Source of the DNA: CALVZT01 sp964368755
GTDB taxonomy: Bacteria; Bacillota; Clostridia; Christensenellales; UBA1242
Length of the DNA: 52,172 nucleotides
Assembly (NCBI GenBank): GCA_964368755.1
Contig: CAYJCR010000006.1
Span: 1-52,172 of the forward strand
Direction of reading: 5' to 3'
Shown piece after piece: positions 1-9,663 of the stretch; within the stretch, counting starts at the first letter, position 1; the number at the start of each line of letters is the position of its first letter. The position numbers and the translations under genes are program-made. The notes beneath the pieces were generated by a model that saw nothing but the letters and a program-made list of their open reading frames with translations, was not told the DNA's origin and did not search any database.

Positions 1-37
1 ATACATATTTAATATTACTATATATGTGCAAGTTTCG

Positions 38-66
38 TTGACCGTGTAATTTTTTTTGTGTATAAT
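38..66 (+). promoter_or_regulatory. Sigma-A-type promoter for the B-repeat lipoprotein
   Basis: The -35 is TTGACC (38-43), followed by a 17-base spacer and TATAAT (61-66). The start codon at 95 and its SD follow directly, so the lipoprotein gene probably has its own promoter. Confidence 0.8.
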
Positions 67-94
67 GGTTACATTAAGACAAGAGGATAAAAGT

Positions 95-3000
95 ATGAAG
101 AAATTGAAGTTTTTGTTAATACCGATTTTTTGTTTGTTGCTGGGTGCTTGTATAGTCGGATGCTCTGATGGCAAAGATTATACGGTCATTTTTAACTCTG
201 TTGGTGGCACATCGGTAAGTAAAGTGTATGTCAAAGATGGAAACAATATTGAATTTCCTCAAGATCCTACAAAGACAGGATATACTTTTGGTGGCTGGTA
301 CAAAGAGAACTTGACCGATAAGATTGATGCCGAATACTTTGTAACACAGAAGAAAGATAAGGTTATATACGCCTATGCTAAGTGGGTCCCTAATGCTTAT
401 GATATAACTTTTGAGTATGGGGAGGCAACTGGTGGGAATGCTACTTCTAAGTCTACTGTTAACTACGGAGAGACTTATTCACTTCCAACACCTACAAAGA
501 TAGGATTTACTTTTGGTGGTTGGTACACAAAGGCTAATGGCTTGGGAGACTTAATAGTTTCTACAACCAAAGTAAAGACAGCAAGTGATCATACCTTGTA
601 TGCTTATTGGGTTAAGAATACTCAGGTTATTTCAGTATCTAGCAATTACAACAATACTAACACAAATACTTACACATATGCAGACATTGAGTCAGGCTAT
701 GGCTTTGAAGTAACTATATGTGGTAGAACGATTGCTTTTGTTGCAACACCAGAAACGATTTCATATAACGAGACTATCCTAGAACGCAATGACAATGGTT
801 ATTATGATTGCGAAGGAGATGTATATTGCAAATATACTAATGGAGCTCTCAAGTTCTACAATTATAATGGCATAGGATATGAAGAGACTATAGTTGATGG
901 TGCTGAACTTAGTTTGTTTGATTATAGCGCTGAGGCATTGACGACCTCAGACGAGACTGTTGAGATAACAAAAGCTAACGATGTATATCATGTAGAAATC
1001 GAAGATGTTGGCTTTGGCGATCTCAAGATTGCTTTCAAGAATTACACTACTGAGACATTGCATGAAGAGACACCAGTTGAGATTAAATATTGGGCAGAGC
1101 TTCATACAGTAGTCTTTGCAGAGACAATCGTAGTTGACGGAGTCGAATACAGCTATAGTGCAGTAGAGGACACTTTATATTCAACAGTTTCTTCTACAAA
1201 TGTTGCATTGAGAGTAAAGTTTGGCGATGTTATCAACACCCTTCCTACAATGCAGGATACCGAATGGTTAACTTTTGATGGTTGGTATTCACTTGGCGCG
1301 AACGGTAAGAAGTATGAGAATGGTAAGAGCGTCTTGGACGTTCAAGATACACTATATCTCGAAGCAAGATTTGTTCCAAAGCAATGCAAACTAGAATTTA
1401 TTACTAACAAGAATAGCACCAATGTTATTGGAAGCTCCTTGTCAAGAATATTGGCAACGAAGTATTATAACGTAGGGTCTGTTGTTGATGTTGATGCATT
1501 ACCTATCCCATCTATCAGTGGGTTTATATTCGAAGGATGGTCTAGTAGCGAAGATGAGGCAGTAGAAGTTAGTAACGATTTTGTATTATGTGAAGATGCA
1601 AAATTATATGCAATGTGGACAGCCAAAGCTGAAGATAATGCATATGGATTGTATTTGAATACATTAGACAGCGATGGCAATTACATTAGCTACAATCAAT
1701 TGGGCGGAAGCAGTGTATTCATTAACTTGACTTCTGTTGAAGAGAATGTTTACTCCTTCTCGTACAATGGCAAGAACTATGTCTACAACAGCCAGGCAAA
1801 GACGTTAAAACAAGATGCAGGTACAGCCATTGAGAGTTCAAATACAAGACAAGAAGTATTTGCATTCGATGATGTGACATTTGTATGCATTGGAAGTCAA
1901 ATGGTTGTATGCCCAACCAAAGAAGGATTTACATTCAAATACTGGGTTAACAATCCATATAGCATAACGGCTGCTGCATATAACTTCGCTTCAGCTATTA
2001 TCAAAGATAGAATACTATATGCTAGCTTCGACCCAATAAAGGTTGAAGTTGTATACAAGACTGCTGAGAACAGTACAGAGACCCCATATGGCACATTGTC
2101 TATAGCATATAACAAATCTATTGTGTCGAGTTCATTGCCTACTATCACTCCTCCTGAAGGCAAAAAATTGTTCTGTTGGTACTATATCAACGGTGCCAAT
2201 CAGAAAGTTGATGTCTTTGGTGAGACTGTTAGCGAAGTCTTGAATGAGTTGGGAAATGTATCTTCTATTAGCTTGTATCCGAAGTGGATAGCTGACACTA
2301 CAACTCTTAAGATAACTTACAAAGCCAACGGAACAGTTGCTAATACTCAAGTTGTCAAATATGGAGAGAATCTCGACGTCTTACCAACCAACAAACTAGC
2401 AGGATATTATTTCTTGGGTTGGTTCTATAACAACGGCAATGAAGAATATAGGTTGCAAGATACAGATGTATGGAGTTCTGATTCATACTGGATGGATGGT
2501 GTTACTTATAATGAAGAGGACAATCAATATTCATTGACTGTTGAGGCAAAATATTTGATAAGATTGTTTGCTGTAGTTATAAGATACAATAATGGACAAC
2601 TACTCGGCTTTGAATGGCTACCAAATGCTGTACCTGCTGGGGAAAAGGTTGAACTTCCTGGCGTTGATTATTTTAACGTAGAACATGAAGGTTATGATCT
2701 TGTTGGATATAACACTCAAGCTGATGGTAAGGGTACAAGTTATGCTCCAGGAGATGAGTTGACTGTTGATATGACAACAAGTCTATATCTCATCTGGAAA
2801 CCAAAAACTTCGGCAATAGTATATCTCTCTTCTAGCGGACAACAACTTGTAGGTATGCCAGACAAAGTAGTGAACTTCGGTGATGAGATAGGGTACTTTG
2901 AGTACATTGATGACAAAGACAATGGCTATGCACAGGGCTTCGCTGGTTGGAAGATAATTGAAGAAGGTACAACAGCCGATGTTCAAATAATCATTACAGA

Positions 3001-3739
3001 AGGACACAAATTCAAAACATATCAACCAAACTACTTGCTATATGCAAGCTGGGATGACGCTTATTATTATGTAAGATATATGTCCTATGAGTTATTCGAT
3101 GAAGAAGAACATATGGTATGCCTTGGATCCAATTATACTTCAAAGCATTTGATTGGTACTCAAGACACATTGCAGAAAACTTCAAGAATACCTACAAGAG
3201 ACGGATATGTATTTGATGGTTGGGTAGACGAAGATGGTAATGATTTTGTCTTCGGTGTTAATGTTGACAAAGATATGTATATCTTTGCTAGTTGGAAGCA
3301 AGTTAACGAAGTACACTTAAGCTATGGATATGAGACAACAGCTGTCTTAGAAGATATCGATCTTATCGAAGGTTCTATGGTTGGTGATCTACCATTCTTA
3401 ACAAGAACAAACTATACATTTGACGGATGGTATACTGAAGTCAATGGTGGTGGAATGAAGATAACAGCTGACACTATTTGGAATGGCAATTCTTCTATTC
3501 TATATGCTAACTGGAAACTTGTTGATGGAACAACGACATTCTATAAAGTAAGAATTGTCGTTGATGGTGTAATATCTTCTGGAAGCTATGTTAGTGCTAC
3601 GGTTGTTGAGCCAGAAGCTCCTATCAAGACTGGCTATAGATTCATAGGCTGGTATACATCGGCACAGGGTGGAAGCTTGTATGACTTTGATAATACTATG
3701 ATAAATAGCGACATCACCTTGTATGCAAGATTCATATAA
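95..3739 (+). CDS. Large secreted lipoprotein with InlB-type B repeats
   Basis: A 1214-residue exported protein of unknown exact role, probably a cell-surface adhesin or scaffold. The N-terminus has a charged start, a hydrophobic core and overlapping lipoboxes (LGAC and IVGC), so lipidation and anchoring in the outer leaflet are expected. The rest is mostly Listeria-Bacteroides repeat (InlB B-repeat, beta-grasp) units, recognised by the pattern GYxFxGWY, then 20-40 residues, then LYAxW. I count about 12, the first near residue 62 and the last near residue 1180, ending at the C-terminus. Several are degenerate (for example FCWYY near 700 and GFAGW near 940). There is no LPXTG motif. The start at 95 is preferred over an upstream in-frame ATG at 56 because AGAGGA lies at the right distance and the signal peptide begins there. 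It is monocistronic, between its own promoter and a strong terminator. Family assignment is solid; binding partner unknown. Confidence 0.88.
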   Translation: MKKLKFLLIPIFCLLLGACIVGCSDGKDYTVIFNSVGGTSVSKVYVKDGNNIEFPQDPTKTGYTFGGWYKENLTDKIDAEYFVTQKKDKVIYAYAKWVPNAYDITFEYGEATGGNATSKSTVNYGETYSLPTPTKIGFTFGGWYTKANGLGDLIVSTTKVKTASDHTLYAYWVKNTQVISVSSNYNNTNTNTYTYADIESGYGFEVTICGRTIAFVATPETISYNETILERNDNGYYDCEGDVYCKYTNGALKFYNYNGIGYEETIVDGAELSLFDYSAEALTTSDETVEITKANDVYHVEIEDVGFGDLKIAFKNYTTETLHEETPVEIKYWAELHTVVFAETIVVDGVEYSYSAVEDTLYSTVSSTNVALRVKFGDVINTLPTMQDTEWLTFDGWYSLGANGKKYENGKSVLDVQDTLYLEARFVPKQCKLEFITNKNSTNVIGSSLSRILATKYYNVGSVVDVDALPIPSISGFIFEGWSSSEDEAVEVSNDFVLCEDAKLYAMWTAKAEDNAYGLYLNTLDSDGNYISYNQLGGSSVFINLTSVEENVYSFSYNGKNYVYNSQAKTLKQDAGTAIESSNTRQEVFAFDDVTFVCIGSQMVVCPTKEGFTFKYWVNNPYSITAAAYNFASAIIKDRILYASFDPIKVEVVYKTAENSTETPYGTLSIAYNKSIVSSSLPTITPPEGKKLFCWYYINGANQKVDVFGETVSEVLNELGNVSSISLYPKWIADTTTLKITYKANGTVANTQVVKYGENLDVLPTNKLAGYYFLGWFYNNGNEEYRLQDTDVWSSDSYWMDGVTYNEEDNQYSLTVEAKYLIRLFAVVIRYNNGQLLGFEWLPNAVPAGEKVELPGVDYFNVEHEGYDLVGYNTQADGKGTSYAPGDELTVDMTTSLYLIWKPKTSAIVYLSSSGQQLVGMPDKVVNFGDEIGYFEYIDDKDNGYAQGFAGWKIIEEGTTADVQIIITEGHKFKTYQPNYLLYASWDDAYYYVRYMSYELFDEEEHMVCLGSNYTSKHLIGTQDTLQKTSRIPTRDGYVFDGWVDEDGNDFVFGVNVDKDMYIFASWKQVNEVHLSYGYETTAVLEDIDLIEGSMVGDLPFLTRTNYTFDGWYTEVNGGGMKITADTIWNGNSSILYANWKLVDGTTTFYKVRIVVDGVISSGSYVSATVVEPEAPIKTGYRFIGWYTSAQGGSLYDFDNTMINSDITLYARFI

Positions 3740-3748
3740 TGAATATAT

Positions 3749-3783
3749 AAATATGGCTAACGATTGTTGGCCATATTTTTTTT
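3749..3783 (+). terminator. Intrinsic terminator
   Basis: A 9-bp stem (AAATATGGC at 3749-3757 with GCCATATTT at 3770-3778) runs into a T tract. It ends the lipoprotein transcript. Confidence 0.85.
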
Positions 3784-3833
3784 GCATAAATATACAATTT
3801 ATGAATATTTTTTGAATAATCACCCCAAATCTT

Positions 3834-3862
3834 TTGACATAGATTGCGCTAAATAGTATACT
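3834..3862 (+). promoter_or_regulatory. Sigma-A-type promoter
   Basis: TTGACA (3834-3839), 17-base spacer, TATACT (3857-3862). Transcription should start about 25 bases before the ATG at 3894. Confidence 0.85.
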
Positions 3863-3893
3863 GATTGCATCTTATGCTGAAAGGTTGTTACAT

Positions 3894-5120
3894 ATGATTG
3901 GTATTACTGAAGAACAGATTGAAAACGTGTGGAAAGTAAGAGATATATGTCAAGAAGTATCTAGTAGTCTCGAAGTTTTGAGCGAAGAGGAGTCTATAGA
4001 ACAAGGCGACAAAAGCTTGCTACTCAATGATTGTGAAATGGTTAGAAAGAATATTGAAGAAATGTCTGCACTTGGATATTTTGGTAAAAAAACCGTCTCT
4101 CCTAAAACAATAGTTGAACTTGTCAACAAGATAATAGAGATAGAGAACAAAGATTCTGCTGTCGTAGCTAAGTTGTGGCAGAAACAGATAACTAATGTAA
4201 CTAAGGTAAAACAGGACAATTTTAAGTTGTGTGTCAAACCTTTTTTTGGTCAAATTAGGAATAATATTCTTGCGACTATGTGTAAGAAAGACCCTTTTGT
4301 TTCGGCAAGACTTATTAGTAACAAAAATATGTATATGCCATGCAATAGCATCCTTGGCGAAAAAGATGATAAGTTGATTGCAGGATTGATATATCCAGTG
4401 AGTGAGGACAACTTTGTTGCAGCTACTGATTGTAGTAGTAATATTGTTATCAAAGATACTTCTGATGTAACTGATAGGGACTTTGTACCAACTGCGAAAA
4501 GTGAAGACAAATGTTTGTTTGTTAATGGCTTTGCTACTAAGTTAAAAAGCCCAAGTGAGATTATAAAGAAATATAGTAACAACAGATTTTTTGACAATAA
4601 CAATGCTGTAGTCCTTTGTGGAGATACGATGCCTTGCGGAGTATTCTGTCAGACTCACACTTGCAAGTTCGCAAGCCCAGAGTATGCAGAAGCCAAAGCT
4701 GTTGCACAAGAACTAGGACTTCCATTGGTAGAGTTGAGTGCAGAGCAGTATCTCAATAATAATAAAAAATACTTTGCTAGCAATTCTGAGGGAAGAACAG
4801 TGTTCAATCACTATATAGATGTTGTTGCTAGGGACCTAAAAGATTATTGTGGCTGTGATATTTTTGGTGAATTAAAGAAGCTCAAAGGCTTCAATACCAA
4901 TCTAAGATACAACTACTTTTATAAGTTCATCAATGGTTTGACAAAGCACTTTGAGCAATCAGATATTGATGATAAAAAAGGCTTTGTTGTCAAGGCGATC
5001 AAAAAATCTGTTGAGAAAAGAAATGCCTTGCAGATGGAAAGAGAAAAAGAAAACGGTGGAACACTTGTATATCCAACCGAGAATATCTTTATCCCGCTTC
5101 CTGCAGAATTTTTGCAATAA
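3894..5120 (+). CDS. Conserved-looking hypothetical protein, function unknown
   Basis: A 408-residue soluble protein that I do not recognise. It has no signal peptide or membrane segment. The N-terminal third is helical and charged. The middle carries a cysteine cluster, LCGDTMPCGVFCQTHTCKF (about residues 243-261), followed by a helix-strand stretch. The C-terminal third is rich in Tyr, Lys and Asn and ends in a Pro-rich tail. The spaced cysteines could bind a metal or include a catalytic Cys, but no family motif settles this. The ATG at 3894 is chosen because AAAGG (3880-3884) sits 9 bases upstream; the in-frame TTG at 3885 abuts that SD. It has its own near-consensus promoter and a terminator after it. 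Confidence 0.75.
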   Translation: MIGITEEQIENVWKVRDICQEVSSSLEVLSEEESIEQGDKSLLLNDCEMVRKNIEEMSALGYFGKKTVSPKTIVELVNKIIEIENKDSAVVAKLWQKQITNVTKVKQDNFKLCVKPFFGQIRNNILATMCKKDPFVSARLISNKNMYMPCNSILGEKDDKLIAGLIYPVSEDNFVAATDCSSNIVIKDTSDVTDRDFVPTAKSEDKCLFVNGFATKLKSPSEIIKKYSNNRFFDNNNAVVLCGDTMPCGVFCQTHTCKFASPEYAEAKAVAQELGLPLVELSAEQYLNNNKKYFASNSEGRTVFNHYIDVVARDLKDYCGCDIFGELKKLKGFNTNLRYNYFYKFINGLTKHFEQSDIDDKKGFVVKAIKKSVEKRNALQMEREKENGGTLVYPTENIFIPLPAEFLQ

Positions 5121-5129
5121 TATGATAAT

Positions 5130-5166
5130 AAACGCAGGCGATGAAGTTGTCTGTGTTTTATTTTTT
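5130..5166 (+). terminator. Intrinsic terminator
   Basis: AAACGCAG (5130-5137) pairs with CTGTGTTT (5151-5158, one G-U pair), followed by a T-rich tract. It lies between the unknown gene and the HAD gene. No separate promoter for the HAD gene is obvious, so partial read-through is likely. Confidence 0.65.
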
Positions 5167-5189
5167 AATAATCATTCATGGAGGAGTAT

Positions 5190-5732
5190 ATGAAGGTAAT
5201 TGCATTTGATCTCGTAGGAGTGTTGGTTAGAGAGAAAAATATAGAACTCTCGCCACAACAAACAATGGTCGAAAAATATTTTGGCAAAAATATGAGTAAC
5301 GAAATGATTGACAGTATTATCGACAGTATTGTAGGTGCCGGCAATAGGGACAAGGTTGTAGTTGATATCATCAATAATCTCTACGAAACAAAAAACCTTG
5401 ATTGTCTTGATAAAGTGAAAGAACATTACCCAAATATCCTTGTTGTCATAGCCTCCAATCATATCCAAAATATAAGGAAGTATATCGATAAGAATATTGG
5501 ACTAAATCGCATTGATGATATGATAATATCTTCTGAGATTGGACACAACAAACCTAATGCAGATTTTTACAACTATATTCTTGACAAATACAGGGTTTTG
5601 GCAGAGGATGTACTTTTTATAGACGATAGACAAGTAAATATTGTAGGTGCTGAAGCTGTCGGGCTTAGAACAATACTTGTCAACAAAGACACAAACCTAT
5701 GGGAAGAGATATCAAAGATATTATCAAAGTAA
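5190..5732 (+). CDS. HAD-superfamily hydrolase (subfamily IA-like)
   Basis: A 180-residue cytoplasmic phosphatase-like protein. Motif I is FDLVGVLV near residue 6, with the nucleophile Asp kept but the usual second Asp replaced by Val. Motif II is the Ser of IASNH (about residue 90), motif III the Lys of GHNKPNADF, and motif IV the paired acids of VLFIDDRQ (about residue 145). Replacement of the second motif I Asp also occurs in the YihX-like branch (DLGxV), so activity on small phosphoesters remains plausible. The substrate cannot be inferred. GGAGGAG lies just ahead of the ATG at 5190; the in-frame ATG at 5178 overlaps that SD and is unlikely. Confidence 0.85.
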   Translation: MKVIAFDLVGVLVREKNIELSPQQTMVEKYFGKNMSNEMIDSIIDSIVGAGNRDKVVVDIINNLYETKNLDCLDKVKEHYPNILVVIASNHIQNIRKYIDKNIGLNRIDDMIISSEIGHNKPNADFYNYILDKYRVLAEDVLFIDDRQVNIVGAEAVGLRTILVNKDTNLWEEISKILSK

Positions 5733-5753
5733 TGCTTAAGCATTGCTTTTTTC
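5731..5753 (+). terminator. Short intrinsic terminator
   Basis: The perfect palindrome AATGCTTAAGCATT starts inside the HAD stop codon and is followed by GC and six Ts. The stem is short, so it may be leaky. Confidence 0.55.
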
Positions 5754-5907
5754 TTATCACTCCGTAATTTGCAGATACTTATAACATATGTTGCAGTAGG
5801 TGAGAATTATTGGCTAATATAGAATGTTATTTCTATTAATTATATATATACGATAATAACTATATATATTTGTGACAAATTACAATAAAAAAATCAAAAA
5901 ATGGGTA

Positions 5908-5936
5908 TTGACAGTCCATACTCTGTGGTTTATAAT
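5908..5936 (+). promoter_or_regulatory. Perfect-consensus sigma-A promoter
   Basis: TTGACA (5908-5913), 17-base spacer, TATAAT (5931-5936). Both hexamers match consensus exactly. The remaining AT-rich sequence from 5754 to 5907 shows no gene. Confidence 0.92.
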
Positions 5937-5971
5937 ATAGTCACGGTAAAAATATAGGGGAGAACTAATTT

Positions 5972-8900
5972 ATGAAAAGATTTTTATTATTTATTGTCAT
6001 CTCTGTAGCCATTGTAAGTCTAGGACTTACTATTTATTATTTTTCTACAAATAATGAAGTTATTGTGCTACACAATCCAGAAGGAAGAGTTATCAATGTC
6101 GGCGACAAGATAAGTGCCGAAGAGATTATTGATGTCAAGAATCCTAGTGAATACACTAAGATTGAGTTTACTTCAAGCAATACTGACCTTCTTGTTTATG
6201 ATTCATCAAGAGAGGGTTTTTATGCTCAGAGTGTTGGTGGCGAGACAGAGATAGTTGTTACTACTTCTAACAGAAATTATTCAAAACTCACAATGACTGT
6301 CACTATTCGTGATGGATCAGAAGCTTATCCATTCCAGATCGGATCTGCTCAAGAATTGAGTGAGATAGGCAGTGAGGGAAGTATCTATACCTTAGACAAG
6401 CATTATGAACTTGCCGATGATATCTATGTTGGCAACTTGGGAGCTAACTTCCGTTGGTCTCCAATAGGTTACAATGGTACAAGTGCAAGTGCTTTTGTTG
6501 GCGAGTTCAATGGTAATGGTCATACTATATACAATTTGTATATCACCAATGTATATGGTAGCGATGCAGAAGAGGCTCCAACCGAGACTCCAGAAGAAAC
6601 TCCAACCGAAACTCCAACCGAGACTCCAGCCGAGTCAGCATCTGAGGGAACTTCAGCTGAGGCTCCAGAAGAAGAGACTCCAACTGAACCTGCAGAGCCT
6701 ACGGGTGAAGGATACAATGCAGATTACAACACAAACAAATTTGTTAGTGGCGCAGGTTTATTCTATGAGATCGGCAAGAGTGGTTATGTTCATGACTTGA
6801 CTATTGCTAAGGCAAATATCCAAGGCGCTTTCCAGACTGCAGGTGTTGTTGCTGGTACTAACAAAGGAACTATTAAGAACGTCGATGTATATGACGAAGC
6901 TGGTACAGACTTCATCATCGGAGAGAAAGTTAACTCATATATTGGTGGTATTGTTGGTATTAACGAAGGTAAGATATACTGGTGTTCAAGTGATACAGCT
7001 GTTATATCTGGATTAGACATCTCAAATGACGCTACTTTAGGTTTGTATGGTGGTGGTATTGCTGGTAAGAACGTATCCGAGATATACGAATGTTACTTTA
7101 AGGGTGTTATGACAAGGAATGGTTCTAAGTCAACATTCGGTGGTATCGTCGGACTTAATGACAACTATAATGATGGCTCTAACGTAACTAAGTCACTACT
7201 CTGTGATTGCTATGCTGTTATCAAAGCACATTCTGCTCCAAGCACATCACTTGGTGGTAACTTCGGCGGTATCGTTGGATCTAATAATAATTTTTCTGAA
7301 ACAAATATTAACAATGTATCTGGTTGCTACTTTGCAATCAATGACACTCTTGCTTCTCAGACAGACAAGCCAGCAAAATGGATTGCTAACAATATAGTTG
7401 ATGGCAAAGAAGTAGCTGTAGCAGCAACAAACTTTGTATCAATAGCTCAACTTGCTGACAGTGAGACTTTTGTAAGAGTAAAATATGCAAGTGGTGAAAA
7501 AGAATACTGGAACTGGAATGTATGGAAGTTCACTATTCGTAACGACGGACATCCAGTAATTGATAGAACCAATACCATTACTTCAACATTTACTCAAGAG
7601 GTAACAATTGATTCTACTAATGCTCAGACTATAACAAATGCAAAAGAGTTTATTGATGCTCTCAATGCTCCAAACGTAACATATACATTGACAAAAGATA
7701 TTGATTTTAGTACATACACTGATACATATCGTAACTTCAAAGATAATATGTGGTATGCAATTGAGAACTTCAGTGGCGTGATTACTTGTGCTGGTGTCGA
7801 TGTCGATGATGATGGTGTTATGGACAGAGATTATGCAATCATAAGCAACCTTACTATCTATAATAAGGAAGCAGGTCAGAATGTAGGATTGCTCAAGACT
7901 TGGACTAAAGGTATTATACAGAATGTTTCTTTCGAGAACATTACCTTCCAAGGAGAGAGAGTTACATACGCTGGTGTACTAGCTGGTATCGGAAGTGAAG
8001 TAACAGTAAGCAACGTTAGCTTCAAGAATGTTACATTCGCTATCCCTGGAGTAAGCTCGAGCTTCGGTACTGCTTTTGGTTCTTATGGAACAAAAGATAG
8101 TTCTAATGCAACAGGTCAGATTGAGGGTATAACTGTTGATGGAGTTAATACTGCAGAGAATAGTTTCTTGGTCAATGCTGGTGGTGTTGTTGGTGTCAAT
8201 TATAAGAAGATTACAGCTATAAGAATCGGACAGATAATCAAACAACGTACTTCTGTAACTAATATCGGAATAAACGGCGAGACTAAGTCAGGATTTATGG
8301 CAAAGAGCTTTGGTGGTGTTGTAGGACAAAACTATGGTTGCGTAGAAAGAACTGATGTATCAAAGATCTATTACAATGCAAGTTATACTAATTGTCCAGA
8401 CTTATACCTTGATGCATACTTTATAGATGCTAATTCACTTGACTTCTATGTTGGCTCAATTGCTGCATATAGTAGGACAGGGGCTAGCATTCAATACTGT
8501 ACAGTAGATAACTGTGAGTTGAACGCAGAGAGAGCAAAGGAAGCAAGCCACGCAGTTGTATATATGGGCGGTGTTGCAGGATCTACTCGTGGATCATCTA
8601 TCTCTCAGATAGCAGTCAACAATACTAGCCTAGTCACAACGGCTGAGGCAAATGTTGAATCAAAGTTATACAATGCTCCAAGCGTTGGTGGTATTGTAGG
8701 TAATGCGAGAAAGGGTTCTGCACTATCAAATGTTAGATTCTCATCTTCAAGCTCAATTAACACTCCTAATACAATAGATGGATGTGCATATGTTGGTGGT
8801 ATTATTGGTGAAGTTAACAGTGGTGTTACTGTTGCCAAATCTGAAGCTGCTGGTAATATGATAGGATTCTATGTTGGTGGATTTGCTGGTATAACAAGCA

Positions 8901-9496
8901 ATGGATCTACATTCTCAAAATGTGCTGCAACAGGCAGTGAGATCAAAGGTTCTAATATCGCAGGACTTGCCGCAATGGTAAGATACGAAGCTGGTGTTAG
9001 CAATATTACTTTTGATAATTGTTACACAAAATACACTCTCAATGGCGAGGGTAATGGTACAACAGCAAGTGCTGCTGGATTTGTACTCAACTTCGTTGTA
9101 TTGAATAAGAGTTATTCATATGATGTTATCGCACCAATATCTACAGTAATGTCAAGTTGCTATACGGCAGTTAACTATGCAGGCAGTGGCAACAAGTATG
9201 CAGTAGCATCTTGGGACGGTGGAAGAAGTACATATTTTATCAAACGTGATATTGATATATTTGGATTGTTTACTATCAATACAGAAACAAACAGAACATA
9301 CGAGCTTATTATGGGCAAGAACAGTTTCTATGAATATAGAAATGGCTTAGCTCAAAGAGATACAGATGTCTCTGAGATTAAGACAAAAAATGACAGAAAG
9401 AAAGCTTTTGTTGAAGAGAACTTCCAAAGCGCTATCTGGAATATCGCAGTTCAAGATGGTGGTCTTAGCCTTAAGTACCTAACAATTGCTGGCTAA
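5972..9496 (+). CDS. Giant signal-anchored surface protein with GLUG-like beta repeats
   Basis: A 1174-residue protein. A single hydrophobic segment at residues 4-24, with no lipobox or clear AxA site, suggests a membrane-anchored extracellular protein. An Ig-like region (about 30-115) is followed by a typical GLUG/ZmpA-type opening (IGSAQEL...FVGEFNGNGHTIYNLYI, about 125-190). Next is a Thr-Glu-Pro-rich linker made of repeated ETP units (about 197-245). The remainder is many GGIVGxN and GVVGxN segments alternating with short strands, the pattern of a beta-helix-like fold. AGGGGAG precedes the ATG. There is no LPXTG or S-layer homology domain. The gene is monocistronic, with a perfect promoter and a good terminator, so it may be abundant. 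Likely role: adhesion or cell-wall surface structure; ligand unknown. Confidence 0.85.
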   Translation: MKRFLLFIVISVAIVSLGLTIYYFSTNNEVIVLHNPEGRVINVGDKISAEEIIDVKNPSEYTKIEFTSSNTDLLVYDSSREGFYAQSVGGETEIVVTTSNRNYSKLTMTVTIRDGSEAYPFQIGSAQELSEIGSEGSIYTLDKHYELADDIYVGNLGANFRWSPIGYNGTSASAFVGEFNGNGHTIYNLYITNVYGSDAEEAPTETPEETPTETPTETPAESASEGTSAEAPEEETPTEPAEPTGEGYNADYNTNKFVSGAGLFYEIGKSGYVHDLTIAKANIQGAFQTAGVVAGTNKGTIKNVDVYDEAGTDFIIGEKVNSYIGGIVGINEGKIYWCSSDTAVISGLDISNDATLGLYGGGIAGKNVSEIYECYFKGVMTRNGSKSTFGGIVGLNDNYNDGSNVTKSLLCDCYAVIKAHSAPSTSLGGNFGGIVGSNNNFSETNINNVSGCYFAINDTLASQTDKPAKWIANNIVDGKEVAVAATNFVSIAQLADSETFVRVKYASGEKEYWNWNVWKFTIRNDGHPVIDRTNTITSTFTQEVTIDSTNAQTITNAKEFIDALNAPNVTYTLTKDIDFSTYTDTYRNFKDNMWYAIENFSGVITCAGVDVDDDGVMDRDYAIISNLTIYNKEAGQNVGLLKTWTKGIIQNVSFENITFQGERVTYAGVLAGIGSEVTVSNVSFKNVTFAIPGVSSSFGTAFGSYGTKDSSNATGQIEGITVDGVNTAENSFLVNAGGVVGVNYKKITAIRIGQIIKQRTSVTNIGINGETKSGFMAKSFGGVVGQNYGCVERTDVSKIYYNASYTNCPDLYLDAYFIDANSLDFYVGSIAAYSRTGASIQYCTVDNCELNAERAKEASHAVVYMGGVAGSTRGSSISQIAVNNTSLVTTAEANVESKLYNAPSVGGIVGNARKGSALSNVRFSSSSSINTPNTIDGCAYVGGIIGEVNSGVTVAKSEAAGNMIGFYVGGFAGITSNGSTFSKCAATGSEIKGSNIAGLAAMVRYEAGVSNITFDNCYTKYTLNGEGNGTTASAAGFVLNFVVLNKSYSYDVIAPISTVMSSCYTAVNYAGSGNKYAVASWDGGRSTYFIKRDIDIFGLFTINTETNRTYELIMGKNSFYEYRNGLAQRDTDVSEIKTKNDRKKAFVEENFQSAIWNIAVQDGGLSLKYLTIAG

Positions 9497-9517
9497 AAAT
9501 ATTGATTATAACAAAAA

Positions 9518-9548
9518 AGATGCAAGGGTAATCCTTGTATCTTTTTTT
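9518..9548 (+). terminator. Intrinsic terminator
   Basis: AGATGCAAGG (9518-9527) pairs with CCTTGTATCT (9533-9542, one G-U pair) across a 5-base loop, followed by seven Ts. It separates the surface-protein gene from the convergent spoVG. Confidence 0.88.
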
Positions 9549-9663
9549 GTCGAAAATGTGTTAAAGGGCAATAAAAAACGACTACTAAAAACCCCAATTT
9601 TTGGTCAAATGGGAAAGTAATCGTTAATTTGCAATATTAAGTTGTATCTGACAGGCTAAAAAA

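Noticed and set aside
6474..6800. Overlapping frame with a Leu/Gln/Arg-rich repetitive product inside the surface protein
   Set aside because: It is an out-of-frame reading of the ETP-repeat linker; no start signal and implausible composition.
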